From CAZWRV01 sp964636325 (GTDB taxonomy: Bacteria > Verrucomicrobiota > Lentisphaeria > Victivallales > GWF2-50-93): 48,687 bases of DNA. A model generated the notes under the pieces. It did not search any database. It saw only the letters and a list, made by a program, of their open reading frames with translations, and was not told where the DNA came from. The first letter of the stretch is position 1. Every line of letters begins with the position of its first letter. The DNA is taken from NCBI GenBank assembly GCA_964636325.1, contig CAZWRV010000042.1, positions 1 to 48,687 on the forward strand, written 5' to 3'. Positions 24,748-33,004 of this stretch are shown piece by piece. The translations under genes and the position numbers were made by a program.

Positions 24748-26034
24748 ATGTCCAAAAATACTGACACCGGCCTCTCAGAGGAGATCCGCAGCGGCATCAT
24801 CGGAATATGCGAAAAGGCGAGGATAGCGTCCAGGGCGCTTGCCGTCCTCGACCGCAGGCGCAAGGATCTCTGCCTGGCCAGGATGGCCGAACTGATCGAG
24901 TCGGGCAGGGGTGAAATCCTCAAGGCGAACAAGTCCGACGTCCAGGCCGCGGAGAAGAAGAGGCTCTCCTCCGCCATGATCGACAGGCTCACTCTGAACG
25001 ACAAGAGGATCGACGCGATGGCAGGAGCTCTGAGGGATATCGCACTCCTCGAAGATCCGGTCGGCAGAAAGCTCTCTTCCACCGTGCGCCCCAACGGTCT
25101 GCTCATCGACAAGGTCTCGGTGCCGATCGGCGTGATATGCATAATCTACGAGGCGCGGCCCAACGTCACCGTCGATTCCGCGGGCCTCTGCCTCAAGGCC
25201 GGTAACGCCGTCATCCTGCGCGGAGGAAGCGAATCCATAAACTCGAACAAGGCGCTCGCCCGCTGTTTGAACATGGCGGCGGTGGAGTCCGGACTCCCGG
25301 ACGGCGCCGTCCAGCTGGTGCCCTGGACCGACCGCGCCGCGGTCAGCTTCCTCCTCAAGATGGATTCGCACGTCGACCTGGTCATGCCCAGGGGGGGCGA
25401 AAGCCTCATACGCGCCGTGACCCAGGAGTCCACCATCCCAGTCATCAAGCATTACAAGGGCATCTGCCACGTGTATGTCGACGAAGCCTATGACATGGAC
25501 ATGGCCCTGAGCATCGTGGAGAACGCCAAATGCCAGCGGCCCGGCGTCTGCAACGCCGCCGAAACCCTGCTCGTCCATGCGAAGGCCGCAGGGGACTTCT
25601 GCCCACGCGTCGCCGAACGCCTCCTGGCGCGCGGCGTGGAGCTGCGCGGCGACGACGAGTTCCGCAGGCTCGTCCCCGCTGCAAAACCCGCCTCCGAGGA
25701 GGACTGGTTCACGGAATATCTCGACATGATACTTTCCGTCAGGATAGTCCCGGATCTCGACGCCGCCATCAGCCACATAAACTTCTACGGGTCGAGGCAC
25801 AGCGACGCCATCGTAACCAGAGATCAGGCCTGCGCAGAGCGCTTCCTCCGCGAAGTCGACTCCGCCGCGGTCTACGTGAACGCCTCGACCCGCTTCACCG
25901 ACGGCGGCGAGTTCGGGATGGGCGCCGAAATCGGGATCAGCACCGACAAGCTCCATGCGCGCGGCCCGATGGGCCTGGCGGAACTTACAACATACAAATA
26001 TATGATATACGGCAACGGCCAGATCAGGACATGA
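24748..26034 (+). CDS. proA: Gamma-glutamyl phosphate reductase
   Basis: ProA reduces gamma-glutamyl phosphate to glutamate semialdehyde with NADPH, the second step of proline synthesis. The 428-residue aldehyde-dehydrogenase-fold protein has IYEARPNVTVDSAGLC, AVILRGGSES, and the catalytic cysteine in QRPGVCNAAETLLVH (Cys 268). It ends FTDGGEFGMGAEIGISTDKL, ARGPMGLAELTTYK, as in the family. ATG 24748 has no ribosome-binding site; five 7-bp repeats lie in its place. Its stop overlaps the start of the bioC-like gene (ATGA), so those two are translationally coupled. Confidence 0.97.
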   Translation: MSKNTDTGLSEEIRSGIIGICEKARIASRALAVLDRRRKDLCLARMAELIESGRGEILKANKSDVQAAEKKRLSSAMIDRLTLNDKRIDAMAGALRDIALLEDPVGRKLSSTVRPNGLLIDKVSVPIGVICIIYEARPNVTVDSAGLCLKAGNAVILRGGSESINSNKALARCLNMAAVESGLPDGAVQLVPWTDRAAVSFLLKMDSHVDLVMPRGGESLIRAVTQESTIPVIKHYKGICHVYVDEAYDMDMALSIVENAKCQRPGVCNAAETLLVHAKAAGDFCPRVAERLLARGVELRGDDEFRRLVPAAKPASEEDWFTEYLDMILSVRIVPDLDAAISHINFYGSRHSDAIVTRDQACAERFLREVDSAAVYVNASTRFTDGGEFGMGAEIGISTDKLHARGPMGLAELTTYKYMIYGNGQIRT

Positions 26035-26825
26035 TTGATCCGGAAATCGTCTCTCTAAACTTCTCCAGGGCCGCGCCGACCTACGGGCAGGCCGCGGAAT
26101 TCCAGCGGTTCGCCGCCGAATCCCTCGCCGAATTCCTGCCACATGCGGCGGCTTATGGAAAAGCTCCCAGGAGGATACTCGAGATAGGATGCGGGACGGG
26201 ATTCCTCACAGGGTTGATTTTCGGCAGGTTCCCGCGCGCGGAATTCCTGGTCACCGACATCTCCGGAAGGATGCTCGACGCATGCATGGAAGCGAACCGC
26301 GAAGTCATGGCTTCCAAACGCATCAATGCCAGATTCCAGCTCTGCGACGCCGCAAGGCAGATTCCCGGCGGGCCCTTCGATCTTGTTGTCTCCGGCCTCG
26401 CCTTCCAGTGGATGCCTGACCTCGGCCGGACCCTCGATGCGGTCAGGTCGTCGATGGCCGGGGGGGGAATCCTCGCCTTCAGCACGCTCGCCGCCGGAAC
26501 CTTCCTCAACCTCCGCCGGGCCTTCGATGAGCACCACGTCAAGTTCCCGGGGCCTGACTTCCTCGACAAGCGCGAAATCCGCAGATTGTGCTCGGGGTTT
26601 TCCAGCTGCAGGATATCCTGCGGACCGCACGAATATCAATATCCGTCCCTGACGGAATTCCTCAGGCAGCTCAGGAGGATCGGCGCTGTAAATGCGACAG
26701 GGCGGCCGGTACCGACGGCGAAGATGCGCAGGATAATCAGATCCTACCAGGAGAGCTTCCCCTCCGGCGACCTCAAGCCCTTTTCGACGGCCTACGAGCT
26801 AGTCAGGTGCGTCTGTAAGAAATGA
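26031..26825 (+). CDS. bioC: Malonyl-ACP O-methyltransferase BioC
   Basis: A 264-residue SAM-dependent methyltransferase. BioC methylates the free carboxyl of malonyl-ACP so that the fatty-acid machinery can make the pimeloyl part of biotin. Seen here: NFSRAAPTYGQAAEFQ at the start (BioC N-terminus), SAM motif I ILEIGCGTGFLT (49-60), VVSGLAFQWMPD, ILAFSTLAAGTFLNLRRAF and FLRQLRRIGAVNATGR. These last segments separate BioC from generic class I methyltransferases. ATG 26031 overlaps the proA stop by 4 nt. No other biotin gene is in the window; a different small-molecule methyltransferase remains possible. Confidence 0.85.
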   Translation: MIDPEIVSLNFSRAAPTYGQAAEFQRFAAESLAEFLPHAAAYGKAPRRILEIGCGTGFLTGLIFGRFPRAEFLVTDISGRMLDACMEANREVMASKRINARFQLCDAARQIPGGPFDLVVSGLAFQWMPDLGRTLDAVRSSMAGGGILAFSTLAAGTFLNLRRAFDEHHVKFPGPDFLDKREIRRLCSGFSSCRISCGPHEYQYPSLTEFLRQLRRIGAVNATGRPVPTAKMRRIIRSYQESFPSGDLKPFSTAYELVRCVCKK

Positions 26826-26853
26826 ACATCCTCCGGCGGACAATGGTGGACAT

Positions 26854-27894
26854 ATGTATCTGAATATTAAACAGTTCTTGAAAAAGCCATGTGTCGCCGT
26901 CGACCTCGGGACGGCGTTCACCCGGCTATATTCGGCCGAGATGGGCCGGATCAGCGAAAGCCCTTCTTATATATATAAGGATATGGATGGTGATCTGTCC
27001 GAGGAGGCGGCCAGTATCCTCCCGAAGCGTCATAAAGCGCCTCTGCGCGGAGGGGTCATTGTCGATCCTTCCAGAGCATTGTCCTTGCTCAGGCCGCTGC
27101 TAGGGCAGGCGGCATGCGTCCGCAGGGGGCTGGCGTCTCTCGCTTCCGCGCCTACGGACACCTCCGAAAAGGAAAGAAGCCTGCTTTACGACGCGCTTAT
27201 CGGCGCCGGAGCGTCGCACGTGGCTATCATCCCCGAGGCATGGGCCGCCGCCGTCGGGGCGGGCATGGACGTGGCGTCGCCGTACGCTCAGGCAATAGTC
27301 GACATAGGGGACGGCGTCACCGATATGGCCGTGATACGCGACGGGCGCATCATCTATGCCTCCGCCGTCAGAAGCGCCTGCGCGGACCTGAGGGAGTCCA
27401 TCGAGGCATATGTCCTTGACAGGCATCGGGCATTGCTCTTGCCGTCCGAACTGCAAAGGCTTGCCGCCATGGCCGTCTCGGCGCTGGGCGGCGGACGGAT
27501 GGAAGAGGATGTCCCAGCGCAGGGATATTTCCCCATCGGCAATGCAGCCGTCAAGTTCACGATCCCAGGAAGGGAGCTGGCCGAAGCGGCCGCGCCGGTG
27601 ATCCGCCGCATGACGGGAATGGTAAGTTCCGTAATCCGGTCGCTTCCCGAGAGGACATACTGCGAAATCCTCGAGACGGGGATTTCGCTGACCGGCGGCG
27701 GCGCATGCGTCTCCGGCATGGACAGGCTTATGGCGTCTGCGGCGCAGATGGACGTAAGGATCGGGCCCGATCCGATGCGTTCCGTCATAAACGGCGATGT
27801 CGCAACGCTGAACTACTGGATGGATCGCCCGGCCTGGTGGGAGAAAATAACATGGCCGTCGTTTTCAAGGTTACACCATGAAGCCAAGTCATAG
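26854..27894 (+). CDS. Divergent MreB-like actin homologue
   Basis: A 346-residue protein of MreB length. The actin-fold ATP motifs are recognisable but worn: phosphate 1 AVDLGTAFTRLY (15-26), phosphate 2 IVDIGDGVTDMAVI (148-161; MreB normally has DIGGGTT), and the adenosine motif SLTGGGACVSGMDRL. The EAWAAAVGAG segment matches the MreB PMAAAIGAG motif. APLRGGVIVD stands where MreB has PLKDGVIAD, and the central IGERTAE region is unrecognisable. MreB filaments organise wall synthesis at the membrane. Given these changes, this is a paralogue or an accessory filament protein and not the main MreB. ATG 26854 starts 28 nt after bioC. Confidence 0.8.
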   Translation: MYLNIKQFLKKPCVAVDLGTAFTRLYSAEMGRISESPSYIYKDMDGDLSEEAASILPKRHKAPLRGGVIVDPSRALSLLRPLLGQAACVRRGLASLASAPTDTSEKERSLLYDALIGAGASHVAIIPEAWAAAVGAGMDVASPYAQAIVDIGDGVTDMAVIRDGRIIYASAVRSACADLRESIEAYVLDRHRALLLPSELQRLAAMAVSALGGGRMEEDVPAQGYFPIGNAAVKFTIPGRELAEAAAPVIRRMTGMVSSVIRSLPERTYCEILETGISLTGGGACVSGMDRLMASAAQMDVRIGPDPMRSVINGDVATLNYWMDRPAWWEKITWPSFSRLHHEAKS

Positions 27895-27912
27895 GAAAGG
27901 TCTGAAAATCAT

Positions 27913-28941
27913 ATGAAGGGAAGATCCCTCGGAAATCCTCTGCCGCGCCGGCGCGGCTTCAACCTGCTCGAAAAGTTTACAGCGGACGACTCGTCTAAGA
28001 GCGTCAAGTTCGGCCGCCGCAACCCGCCGTTCTGCGAGACCGACTTCCAGTGGATCTCCGGATGGGGCTTCGACTTCGTCCGCCTCCCCATGTCATATCA
28101 CTGCTGGTCCGGCCCGGAACGCTGGCTTGAAATGGACGAGGACGTCCTTACGCAGATCGACGACGCCGTCTCGCTCGGTGAACGCTACGGGATCCATGTC
28201 TGCCTTAATCTCCACCGGGCGCCGGGATACTGCGTCAATCCTCCGCCGGAGCCGCACAGCCTTTGGAAGGACGCGGACGCCCTGGCCGCCTGCTGCCATC
28301 ACTGGCGCGCATTCGCCAAGCGGTATGCGGGGATTTCATCGGAACGCCTGAGCTTCGACCTTCTCAACGAACCGCCCGCACCATCGGAAGCGATGAGCCG
28401 CACCGAACACGAGAGGGTCATACGTTCTCTTGTTTCCGCAATAAGGGATGTCGACCCCGCCAGACTGATTATCGCCGACGGCCTGAATTGGGGCAACGAG
28501 CCGATTCCGGAAATAGCGGATCTCAAGATCGCTCAAAGCTGCCGCGCATATCTTCCGATGGGCATCAGCCACTACAAGGCGCCGTGGGTCGGCGGCGAAA
28601 ACTTCCCCGCGCCCAAATGGCCCGGCGGCGAACATTTCGGCCAGGTCTGGGACCGCCGACGCCTTGAAGGGCATTACGACGGCTGGGCGAAATTGTTCGA
28701 GCAAGGCATAGGCGTCCATTGCGGCGAGGGCGGATGCTTCAGCGAAACCCCGCACAAAGTATTCATCGCATGGTTCAGGGACGTCCTCGAAGTCCTGACA
28801 AGCTTGGGCATCGGATATGCCCTGTGGAATTTCAGGGGGGCGTTCGGCATTCTTGATTCCCGCCGCAAGGACGTGAAGTACAAGGACTGGCACGGCCACA
28901 TGCTCGACGAGGAGCTGCTCAAGCTGCTCCAGTTGCATTGA
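27913..28941 (+). CDS. Glycoside hydrolase family 5 protein, no signal peptide
   Basis: A 342-residue GH5-type (clan GH-A) enzyme. The acid/base glutamate is in FDLLNEPPAP (Glu 153) and the nucleophile in VHCGEGGCF (Glu 272). Also typical are WGFDFVRLPMSY near 51-62, GIHVCLNLHRAPG near 93-105 and GYALWNFRGAFG near the C-terminus. GH5 enzymes hydrolyse beta-glucans, mannans and related chains. The N-terminus MKGRSLGNPLPRRRGFN shows no signal peptide, so the enzyme probably acts on imported oligosaccharides in the cytoplasm. The start is 18 nt after the MreB-like gene. The substrate cannot be told. Confidence 0.9.
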   Translation: MKGRSLGNPLPRRRGFNLLEKFTADDSSKSVKFGRRNPPFCETDFQWISGWGFDFVRLPMSYHCWSGPERWLEMDEDVLTQIDDAVSLGERYGIHVCLNLHRAPGYCVNPPPEPHSLWKDADALAACCHHWRAFAKRYAGISSERLSFDLLNEPPAPSEAMSRTEHERVIRSLVSAIRDVDPARLIIADGLNWGNEPIPEIADLKIAQSCRAYLPMGISHYKAPWVGGENFPAPKWPGGEHFGQVWDRRRLEGHYDGWAKLFEQGIGVHCGEGGCFSETPHKVFIAWFRDVLEVLTSLGIGYALWNFRGAFGILDSRRKDVKYKDWHGHMLDEELLKLLQLH

Positions 28942-29003
28942 TCACGGATATGGCCGGCGCCATTGCGCGCCTAACACCAGTCCCATAAACCAAGGCAAGC
29001 ATT

Positions 29004-29774
29004 ATGGCTCCTGTTGATTACGCAATTGAAACCGATAATCTTACGAAGTGTTTCGGCACGCTCAAGGCCGTCGACGGCATCGCGCTTTCGGTCGCCAAGG
29101 GCACATTCTACGGCTTCCTGGGCCCGAACGGAGCGGGCAAGTCGACAACCATCAAGATGCTCACAGGACTGCTCGCCCCGACGTCGGGGAAGATCCGCAT
29201 ATTCGGAAAGGACTTCGCCGAAAACTCCCTGGAAATAAAGTCCAGGATCGGCGTCGTCCCGGAGGAGCTATGCCTTTTCGAGAACCTGACCGCCGGCGAG
29301 TATCTGGCCTTCATAGGAAGGATGTACAAGATGCCCCGACCGCTCCTGGCCGACCGGATGAAGGAATTGCTCGTTCTGATGGACCTCGCCGATAGGGACA
29401 GGACGCTGATCCTCGAATATTCACATGGCATGCGCAAGAAGCTCGCCCTCGCGGCGGCGCTGATACACGATCCGGAAATCCTCTTCCTGGACGAGCCGTT
29501 CGAGGGGATCGACCCCATCGCCTCGCACGCCATAAAGAACATCCTCGCCAGCATCGTTAAGCGCGGCTCCACCGTATTCCTCACATCGCACATACTCGAA
29601 ATCGTGGAGAGGCTCTGCTCGCATGTCGGAATAATCAAGGGGGGCAGCCTCGTGATCCAGCGGCCGATCGCGGAGCTTGAACGCCCCCTCGAGGAGGTCT
29701 TCGTCTCGGCCGTTGGCGAGGAGGAGAAGGCCGAAGCGGGCCTTTCATGGCTGGAGGATAGGCCCGATGCTTGA
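29004..29774 (+). CDS. ABC transporter ATP-binding protein
   Basis: A 256-residue ATPase. Walker A is GPNGAGKST at 40-48, the Q-loop region reads VVPEELCLFENLT, the signature is degenerate (EYSHGMRKKLALA, about 138-150), and Walker B is ILFLDEP (159-165), followed by the switch region TVFLTSHILE. The type is that of ABC-2 exporters for drugs, lipids or polysaccharides. Its stop overlaps the start of the permease gene by 8 nt, so the two form one transporter. The substrate is unknown. Confidence 0.93.
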   Translation: MAPVDYAIETDNLTKCFGTLKAVDGIALSVAKGTFYGFLGPNGAGKSTTIKMLTGLLAPTSGKIRIFGKDFAENSLEIKSRIGVVPEELCLFENLTAGEYLAFIGRMYKMPRPLLADRMKELLVLMDLADRDRTLILEYSHGMRKKLALAAALIHDPEILFLDEPFEGIDPIASHAIKNILASIVKRGSTVFLTSHILEIVERLCSHVGIIKGGSLVIQRPIAELERPLEEVFVSAVGEEEKAEAGLSWLEDRPDA

Positions 29775-31509
29775 ACAGATGGAAGCTCTCTTCCTCCTTA
29801 AGCTGGCACTGCTGCGCAACCGCTTGCGGCGCGGCCAGTTCCTCCCCGGCCTCTTCGCGGCCTTGACTGTGATTTCGTCAGCACTCGGTTCCGCCGTCAT
29901 GTTCGCCATCTTCTTCGTCATCGGCCTTAAAATGGCAGCATCAAGGCCGCTGGACTTCGTCCTCTTGCTGTCCGACGTCGTTGTCCTCTTCTACATCCTC
30001 TTCATAATAATCGGATTCCTCGTCGAGCTTCAGGTCTCGGAAATCATTGACTTCAGGAAGATGCTGTATCTCCCGATTTCGCTCAGGATGGTCTTCCTGA
30101 TGAACATGGGCATTTCTCTGATAACCCCTTCAAGCGCCTTCATGGTCTCCGCCGTCGCCGGGTTCGTCCTGGGCAGCAGCTTCCCGCTCGGCGCCGCCAT
30201 GCTGGCCGGCCTGCTTTTCCTTCCCGCTTTCCTCTGGATGATCGGCGCCTGGCTCTACTTCGCCAGATCATGGGTCGCGGAGATGCTGGAGAACAAGAGG
30301 CGACGCCGGGCGGTCGCGGCCGCCGCGGGCCTCCTGATAATACTTATAACCCAGGCCCCAAACCTCGTCTTCAACATCGGAGGCCGCCGGCAATCAAGAT
30401 GGGAATACACAAGCGTCCAGAAAACCCCCTACTACAAAAAGGCCGACGACATGCGGGGATTCTGGCTCGGACGCGGTGGCGCGCTCGAAGACGCAAACCG
30501 TATCATCCCCTTCGGATGGCTTCCCCTCGGCCTCTCTTCGATTTCCAGAGGTGAATACGGGACGGCATCTGCTTCGCTTCTCGGCATGGCCCTCCTCGGC
30601 TTGGCCGGATATTCCCTCGGATACAGGGCTACCCTCAGATACCATTCCGGAGGCGGCGCGAAGGGCGCCGTCGCGTCGGACAGAAAAACCGGATCCGTCC
30701 GGCCTGCGCCGCCACGGACGCCGGCTACCCTGCGCGGGCTGCCTTTCCTGGACGAGCAGACCTCCGCCGTGGCCGCGGCATCCTTCCTCTCGTTTGTCCG
30801 GCATCCCCAGCTCCGCATCCACATGGTTATGCCAATAGTATTTATCCTGATCGCCGCGGCCGCCGCCGGAATTCGGAAGGGCGGGCAAGGTCCGGCGACG
30901 TTATATCTGATGTCCGCCGCGGCCGCGCTCATGCCATTCCTGGGCTCGGCGGGAGTGCTTTGGAACGCCTTTGGAACGGACATGGCCGGATTCAGGGCCT
31001 TCGTACTGAGCCCCGTCTCCAGAAGCAGGATACTGATGGGGAAGAACTTGGCGGTCCTTCCGATCGTGGCTCTGCCGGGAACGCTCTTTCTCGTACTTCT
31101 CTCGTTCTTCTTCCATTTCGGAGCCGCCGCGTTCGTCCTGGCCATGCTGGCGGCGGCGCAGATGTTCATCATGCAGTGCGCCATAGGCAACTTCTGTTCC
31201 ATATTCTTCCCATATCCCTGCCGTTTCGACCAGGTTCAGGACAGGAACGTGTCGAACCGGAAGCTCCTTGGCGGACTCCTCTCCTGGTTCCTCACCGGTC
31301 TGTCGCTGGTCCCGGTCATGCTGCTGCACTTCTCCCCGCTGATCCTGCTGAAGTTGCTTTCTGTCGACGCGCCCCTCATATGCGTCGCCGCCTCAGCCAT
31401 CTTCCTCTTGATCTTGACCGCCGCATACCGCGCGACAATCGGCCTCTCCTCCGTCTTCTTGGAAGGCCGTGAAATGAAAATCCTTCAGGAACTGGCGGAT
31501 AAAACCTAG
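29767..31509 (+). CDS. ABC-2-type transporter permease
   Basis: A 580-residue integral membrane protein starting MLEQMEALFLLKLALLRNR at ATG 29767, inside the end of the ATPase gene. About twelve hydrophobic stretches are visible in two groups, including AALTVISSALGSAVMFAIFF, LFYILFIIIGFLV and LLIILITQAPNLVF, separated by a long polar loop around 215-350. The length and halves suggest two fused permease domains. No periplasmic MacB-like domain was seen. With its ATPase it probably exports an unknown substrate. Confidence 0.85.
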   Translation: MLEQMEALFLLKLALLRNRLRRGQFLPGLFAALTVISSALGSAVMFAIFFVIGLKMAASRPLDFVLLLSDVVVLFYILFIIIGFLVELQVSEIIDFRKMLYLPISLRMVFLMNMGISLITPSSAFMVSAVAGFVLGSSFPLGAAMLAGLLFLPAFLWMIGAWLYFARSWVAEMLENKRRRRAVAAAAGLLIILITQAPNLVFNIGGRRQSRWEYTSVQKTPYYKKADDMRGFWLGRGGALEDANRIIPFGWLPLGLSSISRGEYGTASASLLGMALLGLAGYSLGYRATLRYHSGGGAKGAVASDRKTGSVRPAPPRTPATLRGLPFLDEQTSAVAAASFLSFVRHPQLRIHMVMPIVFILIAAAAAGIRKGGQGPATLYLMSAAAALMPFLGSAGVLWNAFGTDMAGFRAFVLSPVSRSRILMGKNLAVLPIVALPGTLFLVLLSFFFHFGAAAFVLAMLAAAQMFIMQCAIGNFCSIFFPYPCRFDQVQDRNVSNRKLLGGLLSWFLTGLSLVPVMLLHFSPLILLKLLSVDAPLICVAASAIFLLILTAAYRATIGLSSVFLEGREMKILQELADKT

Positions 31510-31582
31510 GGAAAAGCCTAACTGCGGTGATACCTTTTCAAGCAGGCTCATGCTGGCGCAAGGCGAATACTCGCACCTGAGA

Positions 31583-31610
31583 TTGATTTTGCTCTTGCCG
31601 GGCATAAAAT
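31583..31610 (+). promoter_or_regulatory. Candidate promoter of the Gfo/Idh gene
   Basis: TTGATT (31583-31588) and TAAAAT (31605-31610) are separated by 16 nt and lie 64 nt before the start codon. This is a good match to a vegetative sigma-70 promoter. Confidence 0.6.
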
Positions 31611-31673
31611 ATCAATCCTTATCACTATGGCTGGGAAAATCTTTTCCCTTCAAAAAACTTGAAAGGCGGTACC

Positions 31674-32702
31674 ATGAAATTCATACAGGTCGGCGTCGGC
31701 GGTTTCGGGCACTGCTGGGTGCGCGTACTCAAGGACAGCAAGGATGCCGAAGTCGTCGGAATGGTCGATGTCAGCGAGGACGCCCTGAAGAAGGCGTGCG
31801 AAGTCGGCGGCTACAGCGGCAACATCTGCTTCAAGTCCCTGGAGGACGCGCTCAAGAATGTTAAGGCGGACGCCGTCGTCTCCTGCACCCCCCCCGCATT
31901 CCACAAGCACGACGTGATCGCCGCAATGAAGGCCGGGCTCGACGTCATCAGCGAGAAGCCGATGGCCGACTCGATGGCCTCCTGCAAGGCCATGCTCAAG
32001 GCCGCGAAGGAGACAGGCCGCACCTACGTGGTCTCGCAGAACTACCGCTACTCGCCCCCGATGTGGACCCTTGCCAAGGTGCTGCGCACTGCCAGGTTAG
32101 GCGCCATCGGACAGGTCAAGATGGACTTCTTCATGGGCGTTGACTTCGGCGGAGGCTTCCGCCATGAAATGCCCTACCCGGTCATCATCGACATGTCAAT
32201 CCACCACTTCGACCTCATCCGCTTCGTGACCGGCCTCGATGCCGTCAAGGTCTCAGGCTCCGCCTGGAACCCCCCGTGGTCCAACTACAAGGGCGACTGC
32301 TCCAGCACCGCACTCTTCGAGATGAACAACGGCGCAAGGATACTCTACAACGCGAGCTGGTGCGCCAAGGGCGGATTCTGCGACTGGAACGGCAACTGGC
32401 AGATCGAGTGCGAAAAGGGCACAGTCACATACAACAACGGCGAGATCCGCGTCCTCCACGCACCGAGGCTGTACAAGGTAGAGAAGACGGAAATCCTCCC
32501 GCATACCCCGCCGCCCCTCACGGCGCAGAACTACATACTCGACGAGTTCATCCGATGCGTCAAGGCGCGCACCCAGCCGCGCACCGCCGCCAGGGACAAC
32601 ATCCGCAGCGTCGCCATGGTCTTCGCAACCGTCAAGGCAATGCAGACCGGACGAAGGATCGACGTCCTCGACAAGGAGACCCTGGACCTGATCGGCAAAT
32701 GA
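31674..32702 (+). CDS. Gfo/Idh/MocA family oxidoreductase
   Basis: A 342-residue NAD(P)-dependent oxidoreductase. The Rossmann loop QVGVGGFGHCW is at residues 5-15, the catalytic EKP motif at 94-96 and DMSIHHFDLIRF (173-184) supplies the second catalytic site. Family members oxidise or epimerise sugars, inositols and related compounds in the cytoplasm; substrate cannot be assigned. ATG 31674 follows AGGCGG. A promoter upstream and a strong terminator downstream make it a single-gene unit. Confidence 0.92.
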   Translation: MKFIQVGVGGFGHCWVRVLKDSKDAEVVGMVDVSEDALKKACEVGGYSGNICFKSLEDALKNVKADAVVSCTPPAFHKHDVIAAMKAGLDVISEKPMADSMASCKAMLKAAKETGRTYVVSQNYRYSPPMWTLAKVLRTARLGAIGQVKMDFFMGVDFGGGFRHEMPYPVIIDMSIHHFDLIRFVTGLDAVKVSGSAWNPPWSNYKGDCSSTALFEMNNGARILYNASWCAKGGFCDWNGNWQIECEKGTVTYNNGEIRVLHAPRLYKVEKTEILPHTPPPLTAQNYILDEFIRCVKARTQPRTAARDNIRSVAMVFATVKAMQTGRRIDVLDKETLDLIGK

Positions 32703-32720
32703 TGCGATGAAAATGGAAAA

Positions 32721-32751
32721 CGGCGGCCCGGATTGGACCGCCGCTTTTTTT
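32721..32751 (+). terminator. Rho-independent terminator after Gfo/Idh gene
   Basis: CGGCGG...CCGCCG stem (32721-32743) with additional inner pairs, followed by seven T residues at 32745-32751. It ends the monocistronic oxidoreductase transcript. Confidence 0.9.
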
Positions 32752-32814
32752 GTCCTGGATGGCCCGCAAGGCGTTAGGGGAAGCTTGATGATTGACGATG
32801 CAGGCCGACAAGTA

Positions 32815-32849
32815 TGAATTCAGCAAAAGGGCGTAGTTTGCTGAATTCA
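32815..32849. repeat. Palindromic repeat with conserved loop, copy 3
   Basis: TGAATTCAGCAAA and TTTGCTGAATTCA pair perfectly around AGGGCGTAG, almost the reverse complement of copy 1 near dnaA. It lies in the 302-nt gap before pta, which otherwise holds only the terminator at 32721. Confidence 0.9.
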
Positions 32850-33004
32850 CACACGGAATCGGCCGGATCGCAAGAATCGAGTGCTTCGATTCTCCGTTCG
32901 CTTCCCCTTCATCCGGCTTCTGGCATTTGCTGGAACTGCATCTAAATTACGGGCTCGTCAATCCGGCAATATTTTTTATCCACCACAAACCTGAAAGGGC
33001 GGCC

